Shown: in pieces, positions 15,707 to 23,580 of the stretch
Numbering within the stretch: the first letter of the stretch is position 1
Layout of the letters: each line of letters starts with the position of its first letter
From: Acidobacteriales bacterium 59-55
GTDB lineage: Bacteria; Acidobacteriota; Terriglobia; Terriglobales; Acidobacteriaceae
DNA: 64,000 bases
Direction: 5' to 3'
Assembly: GCA_001897435.1 (NCBI GenBank)
Contig: MKSV01000006.1
Span: 186,001-250,000, forward strand
Notes under the pieces: model-generated
What the model saw: only the letters and a program-made list of their open reading frames with translations
Told to the model about the DNA's origin: nothing
Database searches by the model: none
Translations under genes and position numbers: made by a program

Positions 15707-16430
15707 AACTCTCGTTTAGATCGCAACTATTTTCTGAACAAACACAATAAACACTTTAGAGTCAGCATTTTGTTCGTTTTCCGGACACCAAGTTTGCCCT
15801 CTCGCCGCAAGCGTTAGGGTTCAAAGGCCGCATACAGGGTGATCCCCAGTTCGGCATCTGGCAGTCAGACCGCCATTGCAATCCGTTGTAGAGTCTGCTC
15901 AACCGTCGCAAGCGGATGTGTCTACAGCTGCTCAGAAGCCCTCGCAAGCGGACGAGCAAGCCGCGAACCAGCGGTCAGTTAACAGGATGGTTCATGCGAA
16001 ACCTGCAAACGAATGGAGAAGGGTGGGACGGGGCAAAACGTCTCGCCTAATCCGTTGTAAGTGCAACATTCTATTGCCCCCTGCCGACGCCATCAAAACA
16101 AGGGTGTTCGTTGGATCGGGGGTTTTCAACTGAGTCTTTGCCTGCTTGGTTGGCTGCCTTAGTTATATAAGGCCATAAGAATCAATAGCTTAGGATGCTT
16201 TTTGGAAATGGATCGAGGTGCCGGGGGGACCAACCCCCGACTGGTTGCGGTGCGAGCGTAAACGTGCCAAGCGATGTCTAACCCCTTTTCCAAAACCAAT
16301 CACCCCCACCCCCGGCCCTCCCTAAACCGAGATAGTCGAAACCCCACCCGTTTGAGAGAAAAATATATTTCCAAAACGGGTACAAACCCGTCCATTTTCC
16401 GGACAAAAACCTCCTCGAAATCTCCTTGAC
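15707..16430. other. Gene-poor stretch with motif copies and an RNA-like fold
   Basis: No frame here has both coding character and a ribosome site. It contains a degraded copy of the element palindrome (15772-15786, two mismatches). TTTTGGAAA (16200-16208) pairs with TTTCCAAAA (16287-16295) around an inner hairpin CGGGGGG/CCCCCG (about 16222-16239). Another hairpin, ACGGGT-ACAA-ACCCGT, lies at about 16376-16391. A structured non-coding RNA or transfer-origin-like region is possible; nothing proves either. Confidence 0.35.
16390..16404. promoter_or_regulatory. Element motif copy before the 16431 operon
   Basis: GTCCATTTTCCGGAC differs by one base from the core at 9954-9968 and lies 26 bp before the first gene of the second plus-strand operon. 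Confidence 0.5.
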
Positions 16431-16754
16431 ATGAACAATAACCCGGAAACTCTATATCGCCGTCTGGTCGTAAATAAAAAGGCTCCTCAACATTCGCGAA
16501 TCTCTGCGCTTCGGTTTCTTCGGAATCCTTCATTCGCCCTGTTGCGCAAGTTGGCGAGCGACCCCGCGACGCCTGGAAGATTAGCAGCCGAATGCGCCGA
16601 CAGGTTCGCTAGGAAAGCCGCTTTAAAACAAATCGCCCGAAACGGAGATTCAGATGCAAACCAGCCTAAGCCCCGAACAGATTTCACGCGCCCTAAGAAT
16701 GCAACCCCCGACCCCGACCAAAACTCAGACGGCGACTTTTCAGTACTCGGCTGA
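16431..16754 (+). CDS. Hypothetical basic helical protein (107 aa)
   Basis: ATG 16431, with CTCCTTGAC upstream giving no strong ribosome site. MNNNPETLYRRLVVNKKAPQ leads into ALRFLRNPSFALLRKLASDP and an Ala/Arg-rich helix. HEAT-like helical repeats of this kind occur in small acidobacterial proteins. The last 34 codons overlap the next gene in another frame. The function is unknown. Confidence 0.55.
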   Translation: MNNNPETLYRRLVVNKKAPQHSRISALRFLRNPSFALLRKLASDPATPGRLAAECADRFARKAALKQIARNGDSDANQPKPRTDFTRPKNATPDPDQNSDGDFSVLG

Positions 16755-17073
16755 CCTCGATGAGTTACTCGAAGCCAAGGACTTCCGAAGGCTTGCCTCG
16801 GAACTTGAAGACGCGGGACAGTTGCCCTCATACGTCCGTCATCTCCGTTCCGCTTTGCGCCTGGTAATTCGCGATAGCCCCTACGACGAAGACATTCCAC
16901 TTCTCAAAGGGGTCGCACTTTATACGCGTTCGTCCACCCTGCGACAGCAGGCATTACACAGTTTGCAATTGTTTTTAGTCGACTGCTCTGGAGACCGAGA
17001 CGCTGCTCTGAAAGCCGATATACAAAAACTTCTACAGAAACTTGAAAAGGAACGCGATGAACCCAGAATCTGA
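16654..17073 (+). CDS. Hypothetical protein (139 aa)
   Basis: ATG 16654 with GGAG seven bases upstream. It overlaps the previous gene by 101 nt and the next by 17. Mostly helical: ADLDELLEAKDFRRLASELE, then LPSYVRHLRSALRLVIRD, and a lysine-rich end. No family is recognised. The dense overlaps suggest phage-like compaction and coupled translation. Confidence 0.58.
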   Translation: MQTSLSPEQISRALRMQPPTPTKTQTATFQYSADLDELLEAKDFRRLASELEDAGQLPSYVRHLRSALRLVIRDSPYDEDIPLLKGVALYTRSSTLRQQALHSLQLFLVDCSGDRDAALKADIQKLLQKLEKERDEPRI

Positions 17074-17245
17074 AACACTCTCAACACCCGCCCTCGATGA
17101 CGGTGCGCGATGGAAGCTTTGCAATTTCCGTCCACGCAGACCAGTGACCCCAAGCAACGATCCCCGCCTCGATGCATTCTTGTCCGGTGCGGTTGACTTC
17201 ACCAAGCCCGACTTTGCCGAGTCAGAAACCGAGAACGGCTCCTGA
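17057..17245 (+). CDS. Small hypothetical protein (62 aa)
   Basis: ATG 17057 with AAGGA upstream, overlapping the end of the preceding gene. The sequence includes GARWKLCNFRPRRPVTPSND. Its stop overlaps the start of the next gene (TGATG). Confidence 0.5.
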   Translation: MNPESETLSTPALDDGARWKLCNFRPRRPVTPSNDPRLDAFLSGAVDFTKPDFAESETENGS

Positions 17246-17421
17246 TGGTAAGCCAACCGCACCGCGCTCCGTATCAGATGATTCGCCGGAGTGACGGCTC
17301 ATTTGAAGCCATCTGTTGTCACTTCGGGGGAGTCAGCCGCGCATTTGGCGACTCTGAGAGGGAAGTGATCCGCCGCATTCAGAGCTATGAAGCCCTGAAC
17401 CGCAACAACCAACAACGATAA
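17245..17421 (+). CDS. Small hypothetical protein (58 aa)
   Basis: ATG 17245 in a TGATG stop-start overlap; TAA 17419-17421. It encodes MVSQPHRAPYQMIRRSDGSF and continues with EAICCHFGGVSRAFGDSE. The coupling makes it likely to be real. The function is unknown. Confidence 0.5.
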   Translation: MVSQPHRAPYQMIRRSDGSFEAICCHFGGVSRAFGDSEREVIRRIQSYEALNRNNQQR

Positions 17422-17439
17422 CGAACAAGGAGAAATATT

Positions 17440-18375
17440 ATGTCGACAGAAACTAGCAACCAAGCCCATTGGTTATCCGGCGAACTCATGGATATGACCA
17501 GTCTTCCCGAAGCTCAGCAAAAGCTAGCTGGCAACTACAAAGCGCCAAAAACAGATACAGAGCGATGGTCAGACGGCTGGGGTCCGGTCGATGATCCCCT
17601 GAAAGGCAAACGACAAGCGGACATTGACATCGATCCGAGTATTTATGAAGAGCTTGCCCGCCGCGATCCAGCATTCAAGCGCCAATGGGACGACCAAAAG
17701 ATAGAGAAGATCACCCTAGAATTTTCCGAGAAAAACCCCGGATACCTTCCCACAGAAAAGAACTACGAACGCATCGTCCGGTTTATAAGGAAAAACCAAC
17801 TCCAAGATCCGGGCATTCCGTTGGACGACATCATGACGGCGGCCTATGAGAAAGGCTTCTGGACTGTTTCCAATCTGACGGATGTATTCAAAACTTTGAT
17901 GCGTCAGGGAGTGATGGATGTTCGAGAAGGTCGATCTAAACCGCTTTCCAAAGAAGAGGCGCTTGCGGTGACTGCGGATGTCCGGGCTGGGGATCTCATG
18001 GCCGCGATGGAAAACTATCTTCTTTACAGCTACAACGGCAACCTCCCACGCGGGTACGCCTCTGTCCGCGCATTCACCGCATCCCACCCTGATCTGGTGG
18101 CGAATGCTACTTGGTTCATCTGGACGACATTCCATGCAGGGGAATTTTCTGTTGAAGAAATTACTGAGTTTAAGAAGCACATGCGCAACGTTCCGCTGCC
18201 AACCTTCCAGACGTTGGAGCAAGCCTTCCCGAAGTTTCAGGCTAACCGCGCATCGGTTGCATCGGAGCGTCCCGCAGAACCGGAACCTGCCCCGATTGAC
18301 CCGAACAAACTAAGCGCTGAAGAACTCGACCAAGCCATCGCCGACGCACGCAAAAATTATCGACAAAGTTCTTGA
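17440..18375 (+). CDS. Hypothetical protein (311 aa), largest unknown of the element's right arm
   Basis: Strong AAGGAG site before ATG 17440. The region PGYLPTEKNYERIVRFIRKN and the following ILDD/TAAYEKGFWTVSNLTDV segment look like helical repeats, and the C-terminus is Pro/Glu-rich then helical (KLSAEELDQAIADARKNYRQ). No Walker, nuclease or capsid motif is evident. It is expressed last in the 16431 operon; a structural or accessory replication role is equally possible. Confidence 0.6.
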   Translation: MSTETSNQAHWLSGELMDMTSLPEAQQKLAGNYKAPKTDTERWSDGWGPVDDPLKGKRQADIDIDPSIYEELARRDPAFKRQWDDQKIEKITLEFSEKNPGYLPTEKNYERIVRFIRKNQLQDPGIPLDDIMTAAYEKGFWTVSNLTDVFKTLMRQGVMDVREGRSKPLSKEEALAVTADVRAGDLMAAMENYLLYSYNGNLPRGYASVRAFTASHPDLVANATWFIWTTFHAGEFSVEEITEFKKHMRNVPLPTFQTLEQAFPKFQANRASVASERPAEPEPAPIDPNKLSAEELDQAIADARKNYRQSS

Positions 18376-18454
18376 CGCAACAGCAAATAAATTACGCCGT
18401 GGTATTAAAAATGGCTTTGGCAGGAATCTAATAGTATGAACGCTTCTATACATA

Positions 18455-18655
18455 ATGACTACGATAAAGACAAAACTGCTCTCCTATGAACGTGCGCTAA
18501 AGGCCAAGGAACTTGCAACAATCCTAAATTTGGACGTGATGACCGTTTATTTACACACTCGAAACCGAACCCTGCCTTGTTTTCGCATCGGAACCTCTGT
18601 ACGGTACGACCCCTCTGTTATCTGTGAGTGGTATGACCGTCAGCAGATTAGTTAG
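18455..18655 (+). CDS. Excisionase-like MerR/HTH_17 protein
   Basis: A 66-residue protein. LKAKELATILNLDVMTVYLHTRNR is the winged helix-turn-helix of the excisionase/AlpA type (KAKELAxxLNxxxxTVYxxxxxxxLPxFRIGxSVRYDPxxIxxWxxxQ), with the FRIGTSVRYDP wing clear. Its stop overlaps the stop of the convergent integrase by a few bases. It probably directs excision by, and represses, the integrase. Confidence 0.75.
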   Translation: MTTIKTKLLSYERALKAKELATILNLDVMTVYLHTRNRTLPCFRIGTSVRYDPSVICEWYDRQQIS

Positions 18656-19788
18656 CTGAAAGTCGCGTCGACCTTTGCCCTAACAGAATCATGTCTAGCG
18701 GCCTTCAGGTATCGGGTTGTACTGGCAAGGTCTCTGTGTCCCGCCCATTTCTGCAAAGTGGATAGGTCTACGCCGTTCTGCAAATGCATGGTGCAGAAGG
18801 TAGCGCGGAACTTGTGGAGGAACCAATCCGCAGGATCCATACCTGCCCTTTTAGCTACACGCTTGCACACATCCAGACAATCAAATTTACGTTTGCCGGA
18901 TTCCGTAGAGAACACCAACGCACGAGGCGATACCTTTGCTGACTTGGCCGCTGTCAATGCCTCGATGAGCTTTGTAGGCACAGGAACTTCCCGTTCTCGG
19001 TAGGCTTTAGGCGACCATGAGTACTCCGCGTTCCATTTCATGCTGACAGTATTATGCTGAAGATTAATCTGGCTCCATGTGCAATGCATGACCTCTTGCT
19101 CTCGAAAGCCAGACATAAGAAAGAACTGGAAGAGTAGCAACTCGGCTGAATCACAAGCCTTAAAGAACCTGTCCAAGTCTTCCTTCTCGTAGATCTCTAC
19201 GTCCTGTTCGACAAATACGGGCGCATCACCCTTCCTGGCGAGGCCTGTAATCTTCTGTGCCTTTAGGAATACAAGCAAGGTTGTCCATTTGTTCGCCACG
19301 CTACGAGGCGATTGTGATTTCTGGTCGCGAAGGAAGGCCGAATACTTCAGAAGGTCTAACCGTTCGATCTCCTCAAGGTAGGTCTTATTGCAGGACTCTT
19401 GGAAGTAGGCCAACGCCACAGAGTATGCCTGATGCGTCTTCTTCTTCTTACCCATCGCGACTTCATCCAAGTAGTCGGACATAGCGGTATCTATTCGGCG
19501 GCGCTTGTCTAGGTCAGCTTGTGGAACGATAAGGACGCCGTGTCCAGCCGCTGCGATCTCAGATGACTTACGGAGTTTGGCAGCCAGCGCAAAGGCCGCG
19601 TCTGTGCCTACACTTTTCCGCCGCCGTACTCCTTGTTCTGTCCAGTCAAGGTAATAGCGGCCCGAAGGATGCTTCTCTGGCTTGCCCTCGATCAGTACAT
19701 AGTCTGGCTTCACCCGCCCATTGGAAGTCATCACCACAGGCGCAAAGATGTGCTTGCCGTCGATACGGATGCGTTTGGTCAGGTTCAT
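18652..19788 (-). CDS. int: Tyrosine-recombinase integrase of the element
   Basis: A 378-residue protein; ATG 19788 has an AGGA site. A core-binding SAM-like domain (about 100-180) precedes the catalytic domain with Arg229 (SGFREQEV), His325-x-x-Arg328 (LHKFRATF), His351 (GHRD) and the nucleophile Tyr360 (STTRYL). All residues needed for strand transfer are present. It lies 61 bp from attR/tRNA-Ser and reads away from it, the usual arrangement of tRNA-targeting integrases. It is expected to recombine the 22-bp att sites at 2442 and 19850. Confidence 0.93.
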   Translation of the reverse strand: MNLTKRIRIDGKHIFAPVVMTSNGRVKPDYVLIEGKPEKHPSGRYYLDWTEQGVRRRKSVGTDAAFALAAKLRKSSEIAAAGHGVLIVPQADLDKRRRIDTAMSDYLDEVAMGKKKKTHQAYSVALAYFQESCNKTYLEEIERLDLLKYSAFLRDQKSQSPRSVANKWTTLLVFLKAQKITGLARKGDAPVFVEQDVEIYEKEDLDRFFKACDSAELLLFQFFLMSGFREQEVMHCTWSQINLQHNTVSMKWNAEYSWSPKAYREREVPVPTKLIEALTAAKSAKVSPRALVFSTESGKRKFDCLDVCKRVAKRAGMDPADWFLHKFRATFCTMHLQNGVDLSTLQKWAGHRDLASTTRYLKAARHDSVRAKVDATFS

Positions 19789-19849
19789 GCATACATCCTA
19801 CCGTATACATTCCCCGTATCACTACTTGTAAGTGATTGATTCTTTAGTT

Positions 19850-19871
19850 GCTGGCGGAGAGTGGGGGATTC
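19850..19871. repeat. attR, 22-bp direct repeat inside tRNA-Ser
   Basis: Identical to 2442-2463. It comprises one flanking base pair, the CCA end, discriminator, acceptor strand and part of the T arm of the tRNA, so insertion keeps the tRNA intact. Confidence 0.88.
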
Positions 19872-19944
19872 GAACCCCCGATAGAGCTTTTGACCCTATA
19901 ACGGTTTAGCAAACCGCCGCCTTCAGCCACTCGGCCAACTCTCC
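19852..19944 (-). tRNA. tRNA-Ser (GCU)
   Basis: On the minus strand GGAGAGT pairs with ACTCTCC, discriminator G, and CCA is encoded. The anticodon loop TTTGCTAAA gives GCU. A long variable arm (class II) and the T arm GGGGGTTCGAATCCCCC are present. It is the integration target of the element. Confidence 0.97.
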
Positions 19945-20052
19945 GGCTCTTTTGTTGCGATTGCGCTTCGGCTTTGGTGATTATAACGTGCCCACGGGAA
20001 ATCCGGCCCTGGCATCAGGTAGATTTGTTGTGGGAGATTCACAGGACAAAAG

Positions 20053-21381
20053 ATGCGGGTGGCAAGACGCGGAGGCACGTCGGGAAAGATGCGGCTGCTG
20101 CCGCTGATCGCCGCTACCTACTTTATGGTCTCGGGCGGGCCCTACGGCCTTGAAGACATCATTGGGATGGCCGGGTATGGGCGGGCGCTCCTTCTTCTGC
20201 TGCTGATACCAGTATTCTGGAGCCTACCGACCGGCCTGATGGTCGGGGAGCTAGCCGCCGCCATGCCGGAGGAGGGCGGCTTCTACCAGTGGGTGCGGCG
20301 CGCGATGGGGCCGTTCTGGGGATTTCAGGAGGCGTGGCTCAGCCTGGCGGCGAGCGTCTTCGATATGGCCATCTATCCGACGACCTTTGTGCTGTATCTG
20401 TCGCATGTAGCGCCCGCATTGACGGCAGGATATGGCGGTCTGATGTTGAAACTGGGGATCGTGGGCATCTCCGCAGTATGGAACTTGCGCGGGGCGGTGG
20501 CGGTCGGTCGAGGCTCGGAGCGGATGATGGCGATCTCGCTCTCTCCCTTTGTGGTGCTGATCGGCCTGGCTGTGTGGCATGGGCTGCGTCATGGCGCTGC
20601 GTTTGCATCTGGTGGAGCGCCCTTAAGAATGGACCTGGACGGGGCGATGCTGGTGGCGTTATGGAACTACATGGGCTGGGATAATGCCTCGACCATTGCG
20701 CAGGAGGTCGACCATCCGCAGAAAACATACCCGCGGGCAATCCTGACCTCGGCTGTCGTCGTGACATGCGTCTACACGCTTCCTCTGCTGGCCGTGTGGA
20801 TGGTAGGGATTCCGGCGGAGCGGTTTTCGACCGGGGCCTGGGTAGACGCGGCAATGTTGCTGGGCGGTCCGGCGCTGGCGGTGGCCGTAGTGCTGGCGGG
20901 ATCGCTCGACGGTCTGGGAACGTTTAGCGCGCTGACGCTGTCGCTGACACGCCTTCCCTATGCGATGGCGGAGGATGGCCTGTTGCCGCAAGTGCTCACA
21001 AAACGCTGGTCGAACGGGGTTCCGTGGGTCAGCGTGCTGGCGTGTAGCGCGGGGTGGGCGTTGGCGCTCGGATTTACCTTCGAGCGACTGATCTCGATCG
21101 ACCTAGTGCTGTACGGTGGCGCGTTGATGCTGGAGTTTATCGCGCTAGTTGTGCTCCGCGTGAAGGAACCCGGCCTGAAGCGGCCCTTCCGCATCCCCGG
21201 CGGGACAGGCAGTGTCGTGGCCATGGGGCTTGGCCCCGCATTGCTGATTGGATTCGCTCTGTGGGCGGCCCATAGCGAACGGGTAGCGGGCTTGCCGGCC
21301 CTGGGCTTTGCGGCGATTGTGGCGGCCGTGGGTCCGATTGCGTATGCGATTGCGCGGCGAACTAAAACAGGACCCGCATGA
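20053..21381 (+). CDS. APC-family amino-acid permease
   Basis: A 442-residue protein with about twelve hydrophobic segments; ATG 20053 follows AGGA by about nine bases. The N-terminal helix LLPLIAATYFMVSGGPYGLEDIIG has the APC superfamily GG-P/G unwound-helix pattern. ALWNYMGWDNASTIAQEVDHPQKTYPRAI is the conserved helix 6 to 7 loop of amino-acid/polyamine antiporters. It sits in the inner membrane; the substrate is not decidable. It is convergent with ppa across a strong shared hairpin. Confidence 0.87.
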   Translation: MRVARRGGTSGKMRLLPLIAATYFMVSGGPYGLEDIIGMAGYGRALLLLLLIPVFWSLPTGLMVGELAAAMPEEGGFYQWVRRAMGPFWGFQEAWLSLAASVFDMAIYPTTFVLYLSHVAPALTAGYGGLMLKLGIVGISAVWNLRGAVAVGRGSERMMAISLSPFVVLIGLAVWHGLRHGAAFASGGAPLRMDLDGAMLVALWNYMGWDNASTIAQEVDHPQKTYPRAILTSAVVVTCVYTLPLLAVWMVGIPAERFSTGAWVDAAMLLGGPALAVAVVLAGSLDGLGTFSALTLSLTRLPYAMAEDGLLPQVLTKRWSNGVPWVSVLACSAGWALALGFTFERLISIDLVLYGGALMLEFIALVVLRVKEPGLKRPFRIPGGTGSVVAMGLGPALLIGFALWAAHSERVAGLPALGFAAIVAAVGPIAYAIARRTKTGPA

Positions 21382-21414
21382 CAAAGGCCGCATGCTCTGC
21401 GGCCCTTTGTCATG
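21377..21414. terminator. Bidirectional terminator between permease and pyrophosphatase
   Basis: CATGACAAAGG-CCGCA pairs with TGCGG-CCCTTTGTCATG around the loop TGCTC with one bulged C. The stem starts at the permease stop and lies before the ppa stop on the other strand. Confidence 0.8.
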
Positions 21415-21428
21415 GTTTGAAGCGCTGA

Positions 21429-22010
21429 TTACTTTTGGAGAGCTGCCTTGACCTCGCCCTTCGCAGTCGATTTCGCTTTGTTGTCAATGAAGGACTGTTG
21501 GGCTTCCAACACCTTGTCCCGAGCGAAGGAGGCATCGCGCCATCCCTTCACTTCAACGCGCTTGCCTTCGAGATCCTTGTAGATGGCAAAGAAGTGGGTG
21601 ATCTCCTTGAGCATGTGGGGATAGATCTCTGAATAGTTCCAGACATCCTGGTAGCGGGGATTATTCTTGCCGACGCAAAGCACCTTCTCATCCGGCACTC
21701 CCTGGTCGAGCATCTCCAGCAGGCCGATGGGACGGACTTCCTGGAGACAGCCGGGAAAGCTCGGCGTATCTACCAGAACAAGGACATCGAGTGGATCATT
21801 GTCGGCTGCGAGCGTGCTGGGGATGAACCCGTAATCGCCGGGATAGTGCACGGGCGAGTAAAGATTGCGGTCGAGTTTGAAGACGTGGAGCTTCTTGTCG
21901 TACTCGTATTTGCTGATGCCTTCGGAGGGGATTTCGATAACCGCGTTGATCACCTCGGGGGCTTTGTCTCCAACGGGTAGTTCAAGATAGTTCGGCATAA
22001 ATTCTGGCAT
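21429..22010 (-). CDS. ppa: Inorganic pyrophosphatase, soluble family I
   Basis: A 193-residue protein that hydrolyses pyrophosphate to phosphate in the cytosol. The family motifs are present: EIPSEGISKYEYDK near the N-terminus, then YPGDYGFIPSTLAADNDPLDVLVLV with the metal-binding DxxPxD. WRDASFARDKVLEAQQ is near the end. ATG 22010 is used; MPNYLELPVGDK from 21998 is an alternative start. It stands alone, convergent to the permease. Confidence 0.93.
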   Translation of the reverse strand: MPEFMPNYLELPVGDKAPEVINAVIEIPSEGISKYEYDKKLHVFKLDRNLYSPVHYPGDYGFIPSTLAADNDPLDVLVLVDTPSFPGCLQEVRPIGLLEMLDQGVPDEKVLCVGKNNPRYQDVWNYSEIYPHMLKEITHFFAIYKDLEGKRVEVKGWRDASFARDKVLEAQQSFIDNKAKSTAKGEVKAALQK

Positions 22011-22134
22011 CTCTTCTCGTGGACGGAATTTTTGTGGCTTGTCGCTTTGATGCGGCAGGCGGCCGGGATAAATTGCAGGCGCTCATGCTCTTCGGTTATG
22101 GATGAAAGCCGCGCCATGTCTATAATCAAGCAAG

Positions 22135-22380
22135 ATGAAGGCTCATGTCTATGTCACGCTGAAACGAACGGTGCTGGATGCCCAGGGGCAGACAGTCGCG
22201 GATGCATTGCGGCGGATGGAATATCGCGGCGTTGCGGATGTGCGGCAGGGAAAGTATTTCCTGCTGACCCTGGAAGATGGAATCGAACAGAATGCAGCCC
22301 AGGCCGAGGTCGAACGGATTGCTCGGGAAGTGCTGACGAATCCGGTAATCGAAGAGTTTACGTTCCGTCTGGAGCCTTGA
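22135..22380 (+). CDS. purS: Phosphoribosylformylglycinamidine synthase subunit PurS
   Basis: An 81-residue protein, MKAHVYVTLKRTVLDAQGQT, then VADALRRMEYRGVADVRQGKYF, then EEFTFRLEP; this is the standard PurS length and pattern. It bridges PurL and PurQ in the small-PurL FGAM synthase complex of purine synthesis. Neither partner gene is in this window. TATAAT at 22121-22126 lies only eight bases before the ATG and there is no ribosome site, so the mRNA may be leaderless. A short GGCC/GGCC hairpin followed by CTTTTT (22384-22402) may end the transcript before hemE. Confidence 0.9.
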   Translation: MKAHVYVTLKRTVLDAQGQTVADALRRMEYRGVADVRQGKYFLLTLEDGIEQNAAQAEVERIAREVLTNPVIEEFTFRLEP

Positions 22381-22479
22381 ACAGGCCTATCCGGCCCTTT
22401 TTCCATCAAAGCTTCGAGCGCGGGTGGAAAGCTGTATCCGGCTGGTGCTAGGCTCGAAAGGGTAGCAAGGGAGAACCCT

Positions 22480-23580
22480 TTGAGCGACGTTTCCATAGAA
22501 TCTCCGACGGCCTTCGGGACCGCGGGAGCCGTGCAGGCTGGAAGCCGGTTTGTGCGGGCATGTCTGCGCCTTCCCGTCGATCGGACACCGGTCTGGTTTC
22601 TGCGTCAGGCCGGACGCTATATGCCCGAATACATGGCCGTACGAAAGCACCATTCGCTGCTGGAGATCTGCCGGACGCCCGAGATTGCAGCCGAGGTGAC
22701 GATCACCGCCGCTGAACGGCTGGGCGTCGACGCCGCCATCATCTTTGCCGATCTTCTGCTGCCATTTACGCCCATGGGGCTGGACTTTGAATTTCTTGCC
22801 GGCGAAGGCCCGGTGGTGCATGTGCCCGTCCGCACAGCCGACCAGGTGCGAGCACTGCGGACCGACCGCATCGATGAGCTTGGCTATGTATCGCGGGCAA
22901 TTGAAAAGGTCGCCGCGCACTTCTCCGGGCCGCGAGAAGACGGCGACGAGCTTGGCATCATCGGATTCTGTGGCGCTCCCTTTACTCTGGCCAGCTACAT
23001 GATCGAGGGAGGATCGTCGCGGACCTACGTCGAGACGAAAAAGCTAATGTATGGTGACGGCGTTGCGTGGCCGATGCTGATGGAAAAGCTGGTGACAGTG
23101 CTTGCCGGTTTCGCGCAGCAGCAGGTAAACGCCGGAGCCGACGTCATTCAGATCTTCGATAGCTGGGCCGGCGCATTGAGCGTGAGCGATTATCGGCAGT
23201 ACTGTCTGTCAGCCACGACCGAGCTGGTCCAGCGAGTGCGTGCCATGGGTGTGCCGGTCATTTATTTCGGCGTTGACACCGCTTCCCTGCTGCCGGCCAT
23301 GAGCGAGACCGGAGCCGACGTGATCGGACTCGATTGGCGCGTTCCGCTTGACGCTGGATGGAAGTCTGTCGGTACGGGATGCGCGGTGCAGGGTAATCTC
23401 GATCCCATCACCTTGTTCGCTCCCGAGCAGGTACTCAAGGCGCGTGTCGAGGAGGTGCTGGCGGCAGCGGCAGGGCGTCCCGGGCATATCTTTAATCTTG
23501 GACACGGCATTGTGCCCGGCACCCCGGTCGAAAACGTAATTCAGATCGTCCAGTGGATCAAGGAGTACAACACACCATGA
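22480..23580 (+). CDS. hemE: Uroporphyrinogen decarboxylase
   Basis: A 366-residue protein from TTG 22480 with GGGAG upstream. The signature VDRTPVWFLRQAGRYMPEY lies near residue 33, followed by AAERLGVDAAIIFADLLLPF and GFCGAPFTLASYMIEGG. It removes four carboxyl groups from uroporphyrinogen III, giving coproporphyrinogen III. It is first of the hemE-hemH-hemY run, and its stop overlaps the hemH start (ATGA). Confidence 0.95.
   Translation: MSDVSIESPTAFGTAGAVQAGSRFVRACLRLPVDRTPVWFLRQAGRYMPEYMAVRKHHSLLEICRTPEIAAEVTITAAERLGVDAAIIFADLLLPFTPMGLDFEFLAGEGPVVHVPVRTADQVRALRTDRIDELGYVSRAIEKVAAHFSGPREDGDELGIIGFCGAPFTLASYMIEGGSSRTYVETKKLMYGDGVAWPMLMEKLVTVLAGFAQQQVNAGADVIQIFDSWAGALSVSDYRQYCLSATTELVQRVRAMGVPVIYFGVDTASLLPAMSETGADVIGLDWRVPLDAGWKSVGTGCAVQGNLDPITLFAPEQVLKARVEEVLAAAAGRPGHIFNLGHGIVPGTPVENVIQIVQWIKEYNTP

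Larger units (their letters stand above)
2442..19871. mobile_element. Integrative element in tRNA-Ser(GCU), about 17.4 kb, satellite/IME-like
   Basis: The element is bounded by a 22-bp direct repeat (2442-2463 and 19850-19871) equal to the 3' end of the tRNA-Ser gene. A tyrosine integrase lies next to the intact tRNA and reads away from it. Genes include an excisionase-like HTH protein, serine recombinase, CHC2/Toprim primase, RecA-like ATPase, an RHH regulator and many small unknowns. The DNA is visibly less GC-rich than the flanks. No terminase, portal, capsid, tail assembly, relaxase or mating gene is recognisable. A P4/PICI-like satellite or a mobilizable replicating element is the best description; one unit length is 17,408 bp. 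Confidence 0.88.

Noticed and set aside
15876..16133. Plus-strand frame of 85 codons in the element's gene-poor block
   Set aside because: TTG start without ribosome site, composition not protein-like after residue 45, direct-repeat DNA inside.
2442..19871. Complete prophage
   Set aside because: No terminase, portal, capsid, tail assembly or lysis cassette could be recognised; only one tail-spike-like secreted protein is present.
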